Shown here in pieces: positions 5,963 to 13,875 of a DNA stretch of 22,921 bases. A program made the translations under genes and the position numbers. The first letter of the stretch is position 1; every line of letters begins with the position of its first letter. The notes under the pieces were generated by a model, which worked only from the letters and a program-made list of their open reading frames with translations, did no database searches and was not told the origin of the DNA. The DNA is from a virus, in IMG/VR virus record IMGVR_UViG_3300036804_000342, positions 1-22,921 of that record. One strand, written 5' to 3'.

Positions 5963-6582
5963 TGGCAAAAGAAGCTTTCCCGCTGAGCTGGCCCGATGGC
6001 TGGGTTCGCGCGCGGCCGCAGCATCGCCGCGGCAATTCAAACTGGAAGAAAACCTTTGGCGCCTATCGCGATCACCTGGTCGATGAGATCGAGCGCCTCA
6101 AGGCGACGACGCTGGTGATCTCGACGAACATTCCGCTCACGCTGAAGGGCATGCCGCGAGAAGGCTTCAATCCTCCGGATCCCGGAGTCGCGGTTTATTT
6201 CTCGCGCAAGGCGAAGGAAGATTTCACCTGGCAAGACGTGTTTGCGCTCGGAGCAAGCCCGTCGATTGAAGATGTCGACCGCCGGTTTCGCGAGCTCTCG
6301 AAGAAATATCATCCTGACGTCCGGGGCGGCGACGTGGAAATGTTCCGCATGCTGGTTCGCAGCCGCGATGCCGCTTATGACTATCTCCTGCATCGCAGCC
6401 GCGATGAGCATGAGTATGTCCTGGCGTGCGATCTCTTCCGTGAGGTTCGACTCAATATGCACGCAATCGCGCTCACAGTCGAAGCGATGCGACAGATCGA
6501 ACGTTGCGGTGCATCCAGCATGCTGGAACGAGCCTTCCGCGGATTCATGGCCGCGCTGCCGGCTAAGGGAGAAACAGCCTGA
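5962..6582 (+). CDS. Conserved phage protein with internal J-domain
   Basis: The 206-residue product starts with the family signature FPLSWPDGWVRARPQHRRGN and continues with VISTNIPLTLKGMP and DPGVAVYFSRK. A J-domain (about residues 90-138) then follows, with the HPD motif at 117-119. The original family resumes with LACDLFREVRLNMHAI, EAMRQIERCG and FRGFMAALP. J-domains stimulate the ATPase of Hsp70 (DnaK), so the protein probably recruits host DnaK to a phage DNA or assembly step. The J-domain is in the middle rather than at the C-terminus, as in other members I recall. The start overlaps the previous stop (TAATG). Confidence 0.8.
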   Translation: MAKEAFPLSWPDGWVRARPQHRRGNSNWKKTFGAYRDHLVDEIERLKATTLVISTNIPLTLKGMPREGFNPPDPGVAVYFSRKAKEDFTWQDVFALGASPSIEDVDRRFRELSKKYHPDVRGGDVEMFRMLVRSRDAAYDYLLHRSRDEHEYVLACDLFREVRLNMHAIALTVEAMRQIERCGASSMLERAFRGFMAALPAKGETA

Positions 6583-6878
6583 TGGGATGCGTTCGCATGG
6601 ATCTGCCCGGCGGCGGCACGGCAATCGTTTGCGGCGTGCGGTCGCGCTCGTGCTCGAGCTGCGGCCGCACAGCAGATTTCCTCTGCGACTGGAAAGTCGA
6701 AGGTAACAAGAGTGGCACCTGTGATCGCGCGATCTGTAGCGTTCACGCAAAGCAGGTCGCACCCGAGAAACATCTATGTCCTGAACATCAGCGTGCGCAT
6801 GCTGACTGGCAGCGACGACGAGCAACCCAGGAACTCGATCCCAATTCCAGCGGCCGACAGGCGACGCTCTTTCCTTGA
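6582..6878 (+). CDS. Small zinc-binding phage protein
   Basis: The 98-residue product has a CSSC motif at 24-27, then C35, C47, C52 with H55, and C66 with H69. The pattern TCDRAICSVHAKQVAPEKHLCPEH is typical of a small zinc-finger family in phage early operons. It should bind two zinc ions and probably a nucleic acid or protein partner. It overlaps the J-domain gene by one base (TGATG). It is the last gene before a 148-base gap with a candidate promoter. Confidence 0.7.
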   Translation: MGCVRMDLPGGGTAIVCGVRSRSCSSCGRTADFLCDWKVEGNKSGTCDRAICSVHAKQVAPEKHLCPEHQRAHADWQRRRATQELDPNSSGRQATLFP

Positions 6879-6890
6879 GAAAACTTCCAG

Positions 6891-6918
6891 TTGCACCACT
6901 TTCGTAACTTCAGATAAG
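6891..6918 (+). promoter_or_regulatory. Candidate sigma-70-like promoter
   Basis: TTGCAC at 6891-6896 and GATAAG at 6913-6918 are separated by 16 bases, each matching four of six consensus bases. It lies in the gap before the gene at 7027 and is the most promoter-like spot in a GC-rich window. Spacing is slightly short and the host's sigma factors are unknown. Confidence 0.25.
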
Positions 6919-6992
6919 CTCACGCAACGGGCAGAATCTCTGCGGAGATTGCGGAACCCCCCAAAGCTCGTGATCACCCCCTGAATTATTTG

Positions 6993-7017
6993 CAGGTCCT
7001 CTCACCCTTCGGACCTG
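6993..7017 (+). other. Inverted repeat in leader of the 7027 gene
   Basis: CAGGTCC (6993-6999) pairs with GGACCTG (7011-7017) across an 11-base loop. TTCT follows, so it could be a weak terminator for the preceding operon, or a leader hairpin or operator for the next gene, whose GTG lies nine bases downstream. Confidence 0.4.
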
Positions 7018-7026
7018 TTCTAGCCG

Positions 7027-7476
7027 GTGGATGCCCGGCAACAAAAGCACACCCGATTCAGCGCACACGTGTCGAAAAAAAGCGAAGTGAAAGTCTTCTA
7101 CCTCGAGCAGGATGAGACCTGGGAAGCCCCCGCGCGCGTCGTAGAGCGCGAGGAAGCACGCCGTCTCAAACACTCCGGCCTGGGAAAATTCATCAACAAC
7201 GGGCAAGATTTTCGCCTTTATGAGTCACAGCCGCGGCCGCGGATCGCCGATCGAGCTGAGTATCGCGCCGGCGGCTGTGAATCGAGCGCGGCAATTTGTT
7301 TTGAGGAGATGGAAGCGAACGTCGGCATCATTCCAGACACCGCAGACCCGTTAACGGTCGCGATGGCTCAGGAGAAGGTGAGATCTTATCCTCACGTCTT
7401 CGACGAGCTCGCCGCGCTCGCGCGTGGATCCTGGCACGAACCCGGCCGGATCCAGATTTCAGTCAAAGGCGCATAG
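7027..7476 (+). CDS. Unknown 149-residue protein
   Basis: The frame starts with GTG at 7027, after a hairpin and no good binding site; an in-frame GTG at 7069 (MSKKSEVKVFYL) is an equal candidate. The product starts with a beta-rich part (EVKVFYLEQDETWEAPARVV, then GLGKFINNGQDFRLYE) and ends in a helical part (EKVRSYPHVFDELAALARG). No membrane span or metal site. No family recognised. It may be the first gene of a second regulated operon with the Fis-type gene that follows 18 bases later. Confidence 0.5.
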   Translation: MDARQQKHTRFSAHVSKKSEVKVFYLEQDETWEAPARVVEREEARRLKHSGLGKFINNGQDFRLYESQPRPRIADRAEYRAGGCESSAAICFEEMEANVGIIPDTADPLTVAMAQEKVRSYPHVFDELAALARGSWHEPGRIQISVKGA

Positions 7477-7494
7477 AGACCCGATCGAGATCTC

Positions 7495-7830
7495 GTGCGG
7501 CCCTCGTTCTTCGAGTACGTCGAGATCGTCGTCGAAAATGTCCTCGCGAAACACATGGGCGCAAATCTGGATACAGCTTACGAGCTCACCGCGCCGGCGG
7601 CGGAAATTATTAGCGTGATTGCCGGCCGGCCGATCGGCTGCATGAAGTTCATCGTGGAAAACGCTCACACCACAATTCGACCGATTGCAGAGGTTGAGAA
7701 GGATGCGATCTGCACCGCGATGATTCTTTGCCGCGGCGACGTCGACCTGGCCGCCCAGAAGCTCGAAATCGGCCGCTCTACTCTGTATCGAAAACTTCGC
7801 GGCTACCGCGAAGCGGAAGACCAGGCCTAA
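7495..7830 (+). CDS. Second small Fis-type helix-turn-helix protein
   Basis: The 111-residue product ends in a Fis-type HTH at about residues 68-103 (EKDAICTAMILCRGDVDLAA, then KLEIGRSTLYRKLRGYR). The N-terminal 65 residues are an unknown domain, different from that of the Fis-type protein at 4317. It likely binds DNA as a transcription regulator, possibly for the late (packaging/head) genes that start about 270 bases downstream. GTG at 7495 is used; no better ATG exists before the HTH that keeps the full N-terminal domain. The start and the upstream binding site are weak. Confidence 0.7.
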   Translation: MRPSFFEYVEIVVENVLAKHMGANLDTAYELTAPAAEIISVIAGRPIGCMKFIVENAHTTIRPIAEVEKDAICTAMILCRGDVDLAAQKLEIGRSTLYRKLRGYREAEDQA

Positions 7831-7835
7831 AAGTA

Positions 7836-8078
7836 ATGCTTCTGAGCGACTACAACAAACGCACCCCTGAGCAGCAGCTGCAGGATCTGAACCAAGCCTG
7901 GGATCGTATCAAGGCAATGGAGACATCGGCCGGCCGCCAAGACAAGACGATCTCTGCGCTGGTGAAACAGTTGAAGCGCGAGCGAATTAAGTCGCACATC
8001 CTGATGGTGCTCGTCACGTCGGCGCTCGCCAGCGCATTCTTCGCACTGTTGAAGGTTTTGCTCGGATTGTCACACTGA
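7836..8078 (+). CDS. Coiled-coil protein with C-terminal membrane anchor
   Basis: The 80-residue product begins MLLSDYNKRTPEQQLQDLNQ, continues with a heptad-like helix (about 15-50) and ends with a hydrophobic span (ILMVLVTSALASAFFALLKV, about 56-75). That is one membrane span at the extreme C-terminus. Proteins of this shape appear next to terminase genes in several phages, with unproven roles. A holin or spanin role is possible, but I see no lysozyme next to it. The start follows the previous stop by five bases. Confidence 0.65.
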   Translation: MLLSDYNKRTPEQQLQDLNQAWDRIKAMETSAGRQDKTISALVKQLKRERIKSHILMVLVTSALASAFFALLKVLLGLSH

Positions 8079-8097
8079 AGAGCGTCGTGAACCCCAA

Positions 8098-8499
8098 TTG
8101 CCAAATAAAGCGCCAACGATCTGCCGCCATCATGGTTGCGGCCGAAGCTGCATCGGCGGCTACTGCCAGAAACACGCTTCCGAATACGAGCGCGCAAGAG
8201 AGCAGCGGCGCAGGGCTAACGGATTGCGTCGACTCTACGACTGCGCGCAGTGGCGCCGGCGCACCGCGCCCTACATCATCGCGCGCGATCCGATGTGCAA
8301 GATCGCGATCCTCTGCGGTGGCAATGCTCCGAGCACAGACGTCGATCACATCGTTCGAGCTGAGATACATATCGCTCAGAATGGTGGCGATTGGGCGTTC
8401 TTTTTCGATGAGTCCAACCTGCAAGGCGCTTGTCATGCTTGCCACGCCAGAAAGACCCAGATCGAGCAGCGGCGGGATCATGGTGGGATCAGTTCCTAA
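8098..8499 (+). CDS. HNH endonuclease next to the terminase genes
   Basis: The 133-residue product begins with a zinc knuckle (C9, C14, C23, H26), as in the phage HNH proteins that sit upstream of terminases. The nuclease core has VDHI (D83, H84), N107 and CHACHARK with C112, C115 and H116. These nucleases bind the terminase complex and help cut DNA at cos ends in HK97-like phages. The start codon is TTG, the only start giving the full zinc knuckle; I see no ATG or GTG alternative in frame. A G-rich tract follows the stop within three bases. One spacing in the first Cys pair (C67-x5-C73) is wider than usual. Confidence 0.85.
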   Translation: MPNKAPTICRHHGCGRSCIGGYCQKHASEYERAREQRRRANGLRRLYDCAQWRRRTAPYIIARDPMCKIAILCGGNAPSTDVDHIVRAEIHIAQNGGDWAFFFDESNLQGACHACHARKTQIEQRRDHGGISS

Positions 8500-8501
8500 C
8501 A

Positions 8502-8618
8502 GAGGGGGTAGGGGGGTCTCATTTCTAAAGCCTGAGGCCTCGGCGACCGCACTTCAGGCACGCACGTGTGGCCGCAGCAAAAGATTTTTTTCCGGGATTT
8601 TGGCGAAAACGGTGGCAA
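8502..8618 (+). other. Candidate cos (packaging) region
   Basis: The gap between the HNH gene and the small terminase gene holds GAGGGGGTAGGGGGGTCTC at 8502-8520, then the palindrome GAGGCCTC at 8534-8541 and several short repeats. In HK97-like phages with a terminase-linked HNH nuclease, the cohesive-end site usually lies close to this position, and I recall G-tracts of this kind there. There is no gene on either strand here that I would trust. Confidence 0.4.
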
Positions 8619-9137
8619 ATGGGCGGTAAAGGCTCCGGAGGGCGCAATCGCAAGCCCACGGCGATAAAGAAGGTCCAAGGCAACGCAGGCCATCGTCGTC
8701 TCAACAAGAAAGAACCGAAAGTGCAGCCCGGCGAGCCCGAAATGCCAGCCTATCTTCCGACTCAAGCCCGCGCCGAGTGGAAACGTCTGGTTCCGCTGCT
8801 TCTTGAGATGAAAGTGCTATCGCGGTCCGACGGCGCCGCGCTCGGGCTGATCTGTTTATCCCTAGCTCAGGTGATCAAATCCAACGCGGCGATCGAGAAA
8901 TATGGAATGGTCTGCGCGACGCTCGACCAGTTGACAGGAGTGGCGGTCCTCAAAGCCAACCCAGCGGTGAAGATCCTCTCGGATGCGATGCGGCGATCGC
9001 AAACCGGTTTTGCTTCTTTCGGTCTTGATCCAGCGTCGCGCTCGAAGCTGATCGCGGGTTCTTCAAAAGGCGACGACGATCCACTCGATGACTTCCTGAA
9101 CGATGAAGACGCCGAGGGCAAGGAGATCGTGCACTAA
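8619..9137 (+). CDS. terS: Terminase small subunit, P27 family
   Basis: The 172-residue product starts GGKGSGGRNRKPTA and KKVQGNAGHRRLN, the basic DNA-binding start of P27-family small terminases, then has AWKRL-like and LGLICLSLAQVIK helices and an acidic tail (DDDPLDDFLNDEDAEG). It recognises the packaging site and recruits the large subunit. I chose ATG 8619; the frame is open upstream to 8568, but the added residues do not fit the family. It ends two bases before the large-subunit start. Confidence 0.88.
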   Translation: MGGKGSGGRNRKPTAIKKVQGNAGHRRLNKKEPKVQPGEPEMPAYLPTQARAEWKRLVPLLLEMKVLSRSDGAALGLICLSLAQVIKSNAAIEKYGMVCATLDQLTGVAVLKANPAVKILSDAMRRSQTGFASFGLDPASRSKLIAGSSKGDDDPLDDFLNDEDAEGKEIVH

Positions 9138-9139
9138 CG

Positions 9140-10960
9140 ATGGTTCACCACTCCACCTCGTGGAAGACGGCCGCGGCGGAATCGCTTCTGGCGAAGTCGT
9201 GTTCGAAGATTCCAACCTTCGCCCGCTATTGCCTCGACATCCTCACCGGAAACGTTGCTGCCGGCAGGCTGGTTTTCCTCGCGATCGAGCGCACTCTCAA
9301 CGATCTCCAAAACTCACAGGGTCCAAAGGGATCGACGGAATTCTATTTTGACCAGGCCGCGGCCGCGCGCGCGATCGCGTTCTTCCAGAAGTTCCTTTTC
9401 CTGGCCGAGGGCGACAATGCCGGCCAGCCGTTCAAGCTGCAACCCTGGCAGCAGTTCATCATCGGATCGCTGTTCGGATGGAAATCCGCTGACGGCTTTC
9501 GTCGCTTCCGCACGGCTTACATCGAGATCGGGAAAGGCAACGGCAAATCGCCTGTGGCCGCCGGCATCGGCCTCTTCGGCCTCATCGCCGATAAAGAAAA
9601 TGCCGCCGAGATCTATTCCGCGGCCGTCGTGAAGGACCAGGCCAAGATTCTCTTCCGTGACGCTGAAAACATGCGCGACGCCTCGCCTTTTCTGAAGGCC
9701 AAGATCGCCAGACACGTCAACAACCTGTCGGTCACTTCGACGGCGTCCTTCTTCCGCCCGATCTCGTCCGAGAAGCGAGGCCTGGATGGAAAGCGGCCGC
9801 ACATTGTCCTGGTCGACGAGCTGCACGAGCACCCCAGCCCGGTCGTCGTCGACAAGATGCGTGCCGGCACCAAGGGCCGGCGCCAGGCGCTGATCTTTGA
9901 GATCACGAATTCAGGTTACGACCGCGAGACCGTGTGCTTCTACCATCACGACTACTCGCGCCAGCTGCTCGAGGGAACCCTTCAAAACAATTCCTGGTTC
10001 GCATACGTCTGCCAGCTCGATGCCTGTGAAGACTGCCGCAAGCAGGGACGCGAGCAGCCGGCTTGCGACAATTGCGACAGCTGGCTCGACGAAGAGGCCT
10101 GGATCAAAGCGAACCCGAACCTGGGCGTTTCCATCCAGCTGAAATATCTGCGCGAGCAGGTCACCGAAGCCATGGCGATGCCGGCGAAAGAGAACATCGT
10201 CAAGCGACTCAATTTCTGCCTGTGGACGCAATCCGAAACACGGGCGATCTCTGCGGACCAGTGGCGCTTGTGCGCCGGCACCGGCGGCGAGGATCCTGTA
10301 GCCTGGCGCCGGCAGAAACTCGAAAGCGTCAAGGGCACGGTGTGGTATGGAGCGCTGGACCTGGCTTCGACCACCGATATCGCGGCCGCTGCATTCTTTA
10401 TCCCCAAACAGCCGGCGGTTCCAAAACCGGTTCTGATCCCGTTCTTCTATGCGCCCGCGGAAGCGGTCCAGCAGAAAGTCATGAAGGACAGGATCCCGTT
10501 CGATCTGTGGGTGAAGCAGGGTTTCATCTTTGAGACCCCGGGCCAGGTGATCGATTACGACTTCATTCGCGAGCATCTGAAAGGGCTGCGCGCCGACTAC
10601 GACCTCCGCGAGATCGCTTTCGATCCGTGGAATGCGCAGCAACTTGTCACCCAGCTCGAGAACGATGAATTCACGATGGTCAAGCATCAGCAGACCATCG
10701 GCCAGCTGACGGACCCCACCAAGCACTTTCTGAAAATGATCACCGGCGCCGAGTTTGAGCACGGCAACAACCCCGTGCTCGCCTGGATGGCCGACAACCT
10801 GGTCGTCAAGTCGGATGCTTCAGGGAATCTGCGGCCGCTGAAACCGGGCAATCCGAACTCACCCAAGAAAATCGATGGCATCGTGGCCACGATCATGGCC
10901 GACGGTCGCATGACGGCCAACCCTGAAATCGACGAGAAGCCCGAGGTGTTCTTCATTTGA
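9140..10960 (+). CDS. terL: Terminase large subunit (Terminase_1 family)
   Basis: The 606-residue product is the DNA-packaging motor and nuclease. The ATPase part has a Walker A variant, GKGNGKS at 131-137, and a Walker B, VLVDELHEH with D226 and E227. The nuclease part has acidic residues in the expected order: GALDLASTTD (D407), AFDP (D495) and KKIDGIVA (D579). Length is typical for the family. A Cys-rich stretch near 290-315 (CQLDACEDCRKQG, CDNC) could bind zinc between the two domains. The start has no clear binding site and probably relies on coupling to the small subunit. Four bases of overlap join it to the portal gene. Confidence 0.95.
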   Translation: MVHHSTSWKTAAAESLLAKSCSKIPTFARYCLDILTGNVAAGRLVFLAIERTLNDLQNSQGPKGSTEFYFDQAAAARAIAFFQKFLFLAEGDNAGQPFKLQPWQQFIIGSLFGWKSADGFRRFRTAYIEIGKGNGKSPVAAGIGLFGLIADKENAAEIYSAAVVKDQAKILFRDAENMRDASPFLKAKIARHVNNLSVTSTASFFRPISSEKRGLDGKRPHIVLVDELHEHPSPVVVDKMRAGTKGRRQALIFEITNSGYDRETVCFYHHDYSRQLLEGTLQNNSWFAYVCQLDACEDCRKQGREQPACDNCDSWLDEEAWIKANPNLGVSIQLKYLREQVTEAMAMPAKENIVKRLNFCLWTQSETRAISADQWRLCAGTGGEDPVAWRRQKLESVKGTVWYGALDLASTTDIAAAAFFIPKQPAVPKPVLIPFFYAPAEAVQQKVMKDRIPFDLWVKQGFIFETPGQVIDYDFIREHLKGLRADYDLREIAFDPWNAQQLVTQLENDEFTMVKHQQTIGQLTDPTKHFLKMITGAEFEHGNNPVLAWMADNLVVKSDASGNLRPLKPGNPNSPKKIDGIVATIMADGRMTANPEIDEKPEVFFI

Positions 10961-12615
10961 GCCGCTTCAGCCGAACGCGATCGCTGATCTCCGCAGCCTG
11001 GACCTCGTTTCGTGCAGATCTTGGCATGGGAACTCCTTCTCCCGATTCTGATTTCTGGTATCACCGCCCGGGCTTTCGCTCGGCAGCGGGAACTTATGTT
11101 TCTCCCGAAACCGCGATGCGCCTGTCGGCCGTATTCGCGTGCGTGCGCGTGATCTCAGAAACCGTCGGCTCCTTACCTCTGGTGATCTATCGCCGGCGCA
11201 AAGACGGCGGCAAAGAGCGCGCCGACAATCATCCTCTCGCCGACGTTTTCAGAAAACCCAACCTATGGCAGACCGGTTTCGAATTCTGGGAGATGATGCA
11301 GGCGCACCTCGAGCTTCGCGGCAATGCCTTCGCGGAAATTGTGACCGGCAACGGTCGCGCCATCGATGAACTGATCCCACTGCATCCCGACAGGGTTCGT
11401 GTTTTCCGCCTCCCAAACGGGAAGCTGCGTTATGACGTCACCTCCTACTTCGATGGGACGATCCGACGCCTTGCACAGGAAGAGATGCTTCACCTGCGAG
11501 GGCTCTCCTCGGACGGGATCATCGGGATCAGCACCATCACCGCAGCTTCTGAAGTCGTCGGCGCCGGCCTGGCGCAGCAGGAATATGGCTCGCGATTCTT
11601 CTCCAACAATGCGAAGCCGGGTGTGGCCCTGATTTCGGCTTCGAAACTCGATAAAGAGGCGAAGGAAAATCTGCAGGAGACGTTCTCGCAAGGCTTCAGC
11701 GGCGCGAACGCATTCAAAACCGCGGTCCTGCCTCCGGGCATGGATATCAAGGTGCTTGGACTGACGAACAAGGATTCCCAGCTGATCGAAGCGCGCCAGG
11801 CCACCCGTACCGACATCGCCAGCATGTTTCGCGTGCAGCCGCACAAGATCGGAGATCTCACGCGGGGAACGTTCTCAAACATTGAGCAGCAAAACATCGA
11901 ATTCGCCACCGATTCGATCCGGCCGCGCGTGGTTCGCCTGGAACGAAGGATCAATCTCGACCTGCTCGACGCACTCGGGATCGGCGAGGCCGGTGATTTC
12001 TTCGCCGACTTCGGCATGGATGCGCTGTTCCGCGGCGACATGAAGAGCCGCTATGACGCCTACAACACAGCGCTTCAATTCTGGCTGACCGTCAACGAAG
12101 TGCGGGCCATGGAAAACCTGAACCCGATCGATGGCGGAGACGTGATCATCCGCCCCGTCAATATGTCCAAGGTGGAGGACAGCGGCGATACCAATCAGGA
12201 GACCGACACCGAAGAGCAGAACCAGGATTCAGCCTCACCGGATTCGGATCCATCAGACGATGAGGAGCAGGCGAAAGCCGGCGATCTCCATCTGCGGGCC
12301 CTGGTCATGAGCGCCGCCGGCCGGGTGGTCAGGCGCGAGGTTAAAACCTTACGCAAGCTCTCGGCGCAGAAACTGGACGAGCCTTCTCTTCGCGCAGAAC
12401 TCGATGCCTTCTATGGCGGCCTCACCGGAATCATTGCCGAAAATCTGGTGATGCCGGCGGCCGCGGCGAAGACCTATGTCGACCGGCATTCGAAACTGAT
12501 CACCAGCGCGAAGTCGGAGCGGCTGGATGAGGTGATCGAGCTGATTGAGGAAGAGAGCCCGGCGATGCTGGCCGAGATGGCTCTCGAGTCGCGAAAAAGT
12601 TCTGCAAAGCGGTGA
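10957..12615 (+). CDS. HK97-family portal protein with extended acidic C-terminus
   Basis: The 552-residue product forms the dodecameric ring through which DNA enters the head. Family signatures include LSAVFACVRVISETVGSLP, HPLADVFRKPN, LRGNAFAEIV and FRVQPHKIGDL. After about residue 405 comes an acidic linker (about 405-440), then a helical domain with a repeated alternation of charges. The start is TTG overlapping the terminase stop (TTGA), with GAGG about nine bases upstream. The C-terminal helical extension is longer than in HK97 itself. Confidence 0.92.
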   Translation: MSRFSRTRSLISAAWTSFRADLGMGTPSPDSDFWYHRPGFRSAAGTYVSPETAMRLSAVFACVRVISETVGSLPLVIYRRRKDGGKERADNHPLADVFRKPNLWQTGFEFWEMMQAHLELRGNAFAEIVTGNGRAIDELIPLHPDRVRVFRLPNGKLRYDVTSYFDGTIRRLAQEEMLHLRGLSSDGIIGISTITAASEVVGAGLAQQEYGSRFFSNNAKPGVALISASKLDKEAKENLQETFSQGFSGANAFKTAVLPPGMDIKVLGLTNKDSQLIEARQATRTDIASMFRVQPHKIGDLTRGTFSNIEQQNIEFATDSIRPRVVRLERRINLDLLDALGIGEAGDFFADFGMDALFRGDMKSRYDAYNTALQFWLTVNEVRAMENLNPIDGGDVIIRPVNMSKVEDSGDTNQETDTEEQNQDSASPDSDPSDDEEQAKAGDLHLRALVMSAAGRVVRREVKTLRKLSAQKLDEPSLRAELDAFYGGLTGIIAENLVMPAAAAKTYVDRHSKLITSAKSERLDEVIELIEEESPAMLAEMALESRKSSAKR

Positions 12616-12623
12616 TTACCCAT

Positions 12624-13748
12624 ATGAAATACGCAAACATCGTCGCCGAGTTTTACAGCCGAGTATGGGCCATCCGTCCCGAGAAGCTCTATCTCATCGA
12701 TCAGCTGATCCGGCTCCGAGCCAGCGGTCAGCGCTTCACTGAGAAAGAAATCCGCCAGCGCATCGGTGCCGACGCATTCGCCGGGCCTCGTTCCCAGGGC
12801 GGATCCCCGGGCACGGTTGCCCTGATCCCGATCGTGGGCACAATTTCTCACCGCATGAACATGATGGGAAATATCTCGGGAGGCGGAGGCACCTCGATCG
12901 AGAAGCTGACTTCGCAATTTCGCGGCGCCCTCGCGGATCCGAACGTGAAGGCGATCGTCTTCGACGTCGATTCACCAGGTGGAAGCGTCGACGGTGTCGC
13001 CGAGCTCGCGAGCGAGATCTATGACGGCCGCAAGCAAAAGCCGATTGTCGCCGTGGCAAATGCCCAGGCGGCGAGCGCGGCCTACTGGCTGGCCTCGGCT
13101 GCGAAAGAACTGGTCGTCACTCCTTCAGGCCAGGTCGGCTCGATCGGCGTGTTCGCGGCGCATGAAGATCTGTCGAAGGCGCTCGAAACCGAGGGTGTGA
13201 AGGTCTCCCTGGTCAGCGCCGGAAAATACAAAGTTGAGGGCAATCCGTATGAGGCGCTGAGCGACGAAGCCCGCGCAGCGCTGCAGGACAAAGTCGATCA
13301 GTATTACGGAATGTTCACCAGGGGCGTCGCGCAGAATCGTGGGACCTCGCAGGCAAAAGTGAGAGAGGGATTTGGCCAGGGCCGCATGGTCATGGCGCAG
13401 GATGCCGTGAAACAGAATATGGCCGACCGCGTGGCCACGCTCGATGAAGTGCTGGCGAAGTATGGAGTCAGCAGCGCCTCGCCGGCGAGGACCGCCGCCG
13501 CGTCGACAGGAACGCCGATCGCCGCTTCTGATGGGATGGACGAAGAAGAGTGCAACTGCTCATGCACTTCGTGCCAGGCCTGCAAGAACATGACCGACGA
13601 TAGCGATCCGGACGACGACGGAGACTGCAACTGTTCGTGTGAAGCCTGCCAGGCCTGCGAAAACAAAACGCCGGCCGCGAAGGCCGAGGCGGTGAGCGGG
13701 ATCCATTCAGGAATCGCACGCCGGCGCCGGGAGATGCAGCTTCACTAA
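12624..13748 (+). CDS. S49 (SppA-like) head maturation protease with duplicated Cys cluster
   Basis: The 374-residue product starts MKYANIVAEFYSRVWAIRPE, typical of phage S49 proteases. I prefer ATG 12624 over GTG 12612. The serine protease core carries the catalytic Ser at 151 (AAS in NAQAASAAYW) and Lys at 203 (GKYKVEGNP), 52 residues apart as in bacterial SppA. It should cleave capsid proteins during head maturation. The C-terminal tail has two copies of a cysteine cluster, C-x-C-x-C-x2-C-x2-C, at 310-320 and 335-345, separated by an acidic linker. That is unusual and looks like a metal-binding add-on. A terminator follows its stop. Confidence 0.92.
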   Translation: MKYANIVAEFYSRVWAIRPEKLYLIDQLIRLRASGQRFTEKEIRQRIGADAFAGPRSQGGSPGTVALIPIVGTISHRMNMMGNISGGGGTSIEKLTSQFRGALADPNVKAIVFDVDSPGGSVDGVAELASEIYDGRKQKPIVAVANAQAASAAYWLASAAKELVVTPSGQVGSIGVFAAHEDLSKALETEGVKVSLVSAGKYKVEGNPYEALSDEARAALQDKVDQYYGMFTRGVAQNRGTSQAKVREGFGQGRMVMAQDAVKQNMADRVATLDEVLAKYGVSSASPARTAAASTGTPIAASDGMDEEECNCSCTSCQACKNMTDDSDPDDDGDCNCSCEACQACENKTPAAKAEAVSGIHSGIARRRREMQLH

Positions 13749-13773
13749 CGCGCCATCCCAAAAACGAGATTTC

Positions 13774-13798
13774 AAAGCCCGCCGATGCGGGCTTTTTT
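13774..13798 (+). terminator. Intrinsic terminator between protease and capsid genes
   Basis: AAAGCCCGC (13774-13782), loop CGAT, GCGGGCTTT (13787-13795), then TTT. A compact stem with a T-run, 26 bases after the protease stop. It should reduce or end transcription before the capsid gene. Confidence 0.85.
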
Positions 13799-13875
13799 AA
13801 TGCCCGAAACCCGCAATCCTTCGATTGAGGACCTCGGGAGCAAGCAAGACAAATTCAACCGAAGGAGCCATCTCC

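Noticed and set aside
7836-8078. Calling the coiled-coil/tail-anchor protein a holin
   Set aside because: One C-terminal span next to terminase genes is not enough, and no endolysin lies adjacent.
8087-8629. 180-residue + frame overlapping the HNH gene and the small terminase start
   Set aside because: Ser/Ala/Arg-rich with no domain, while the other frame has zinc and HNH motifs.
9911-10762. Long antisense frame opposite the large terminase gene
   Set aside because: Shadow of a GC-rich conserved gene; no domain recognised, and the + strand product has intact ATPase and nuclease motifs.
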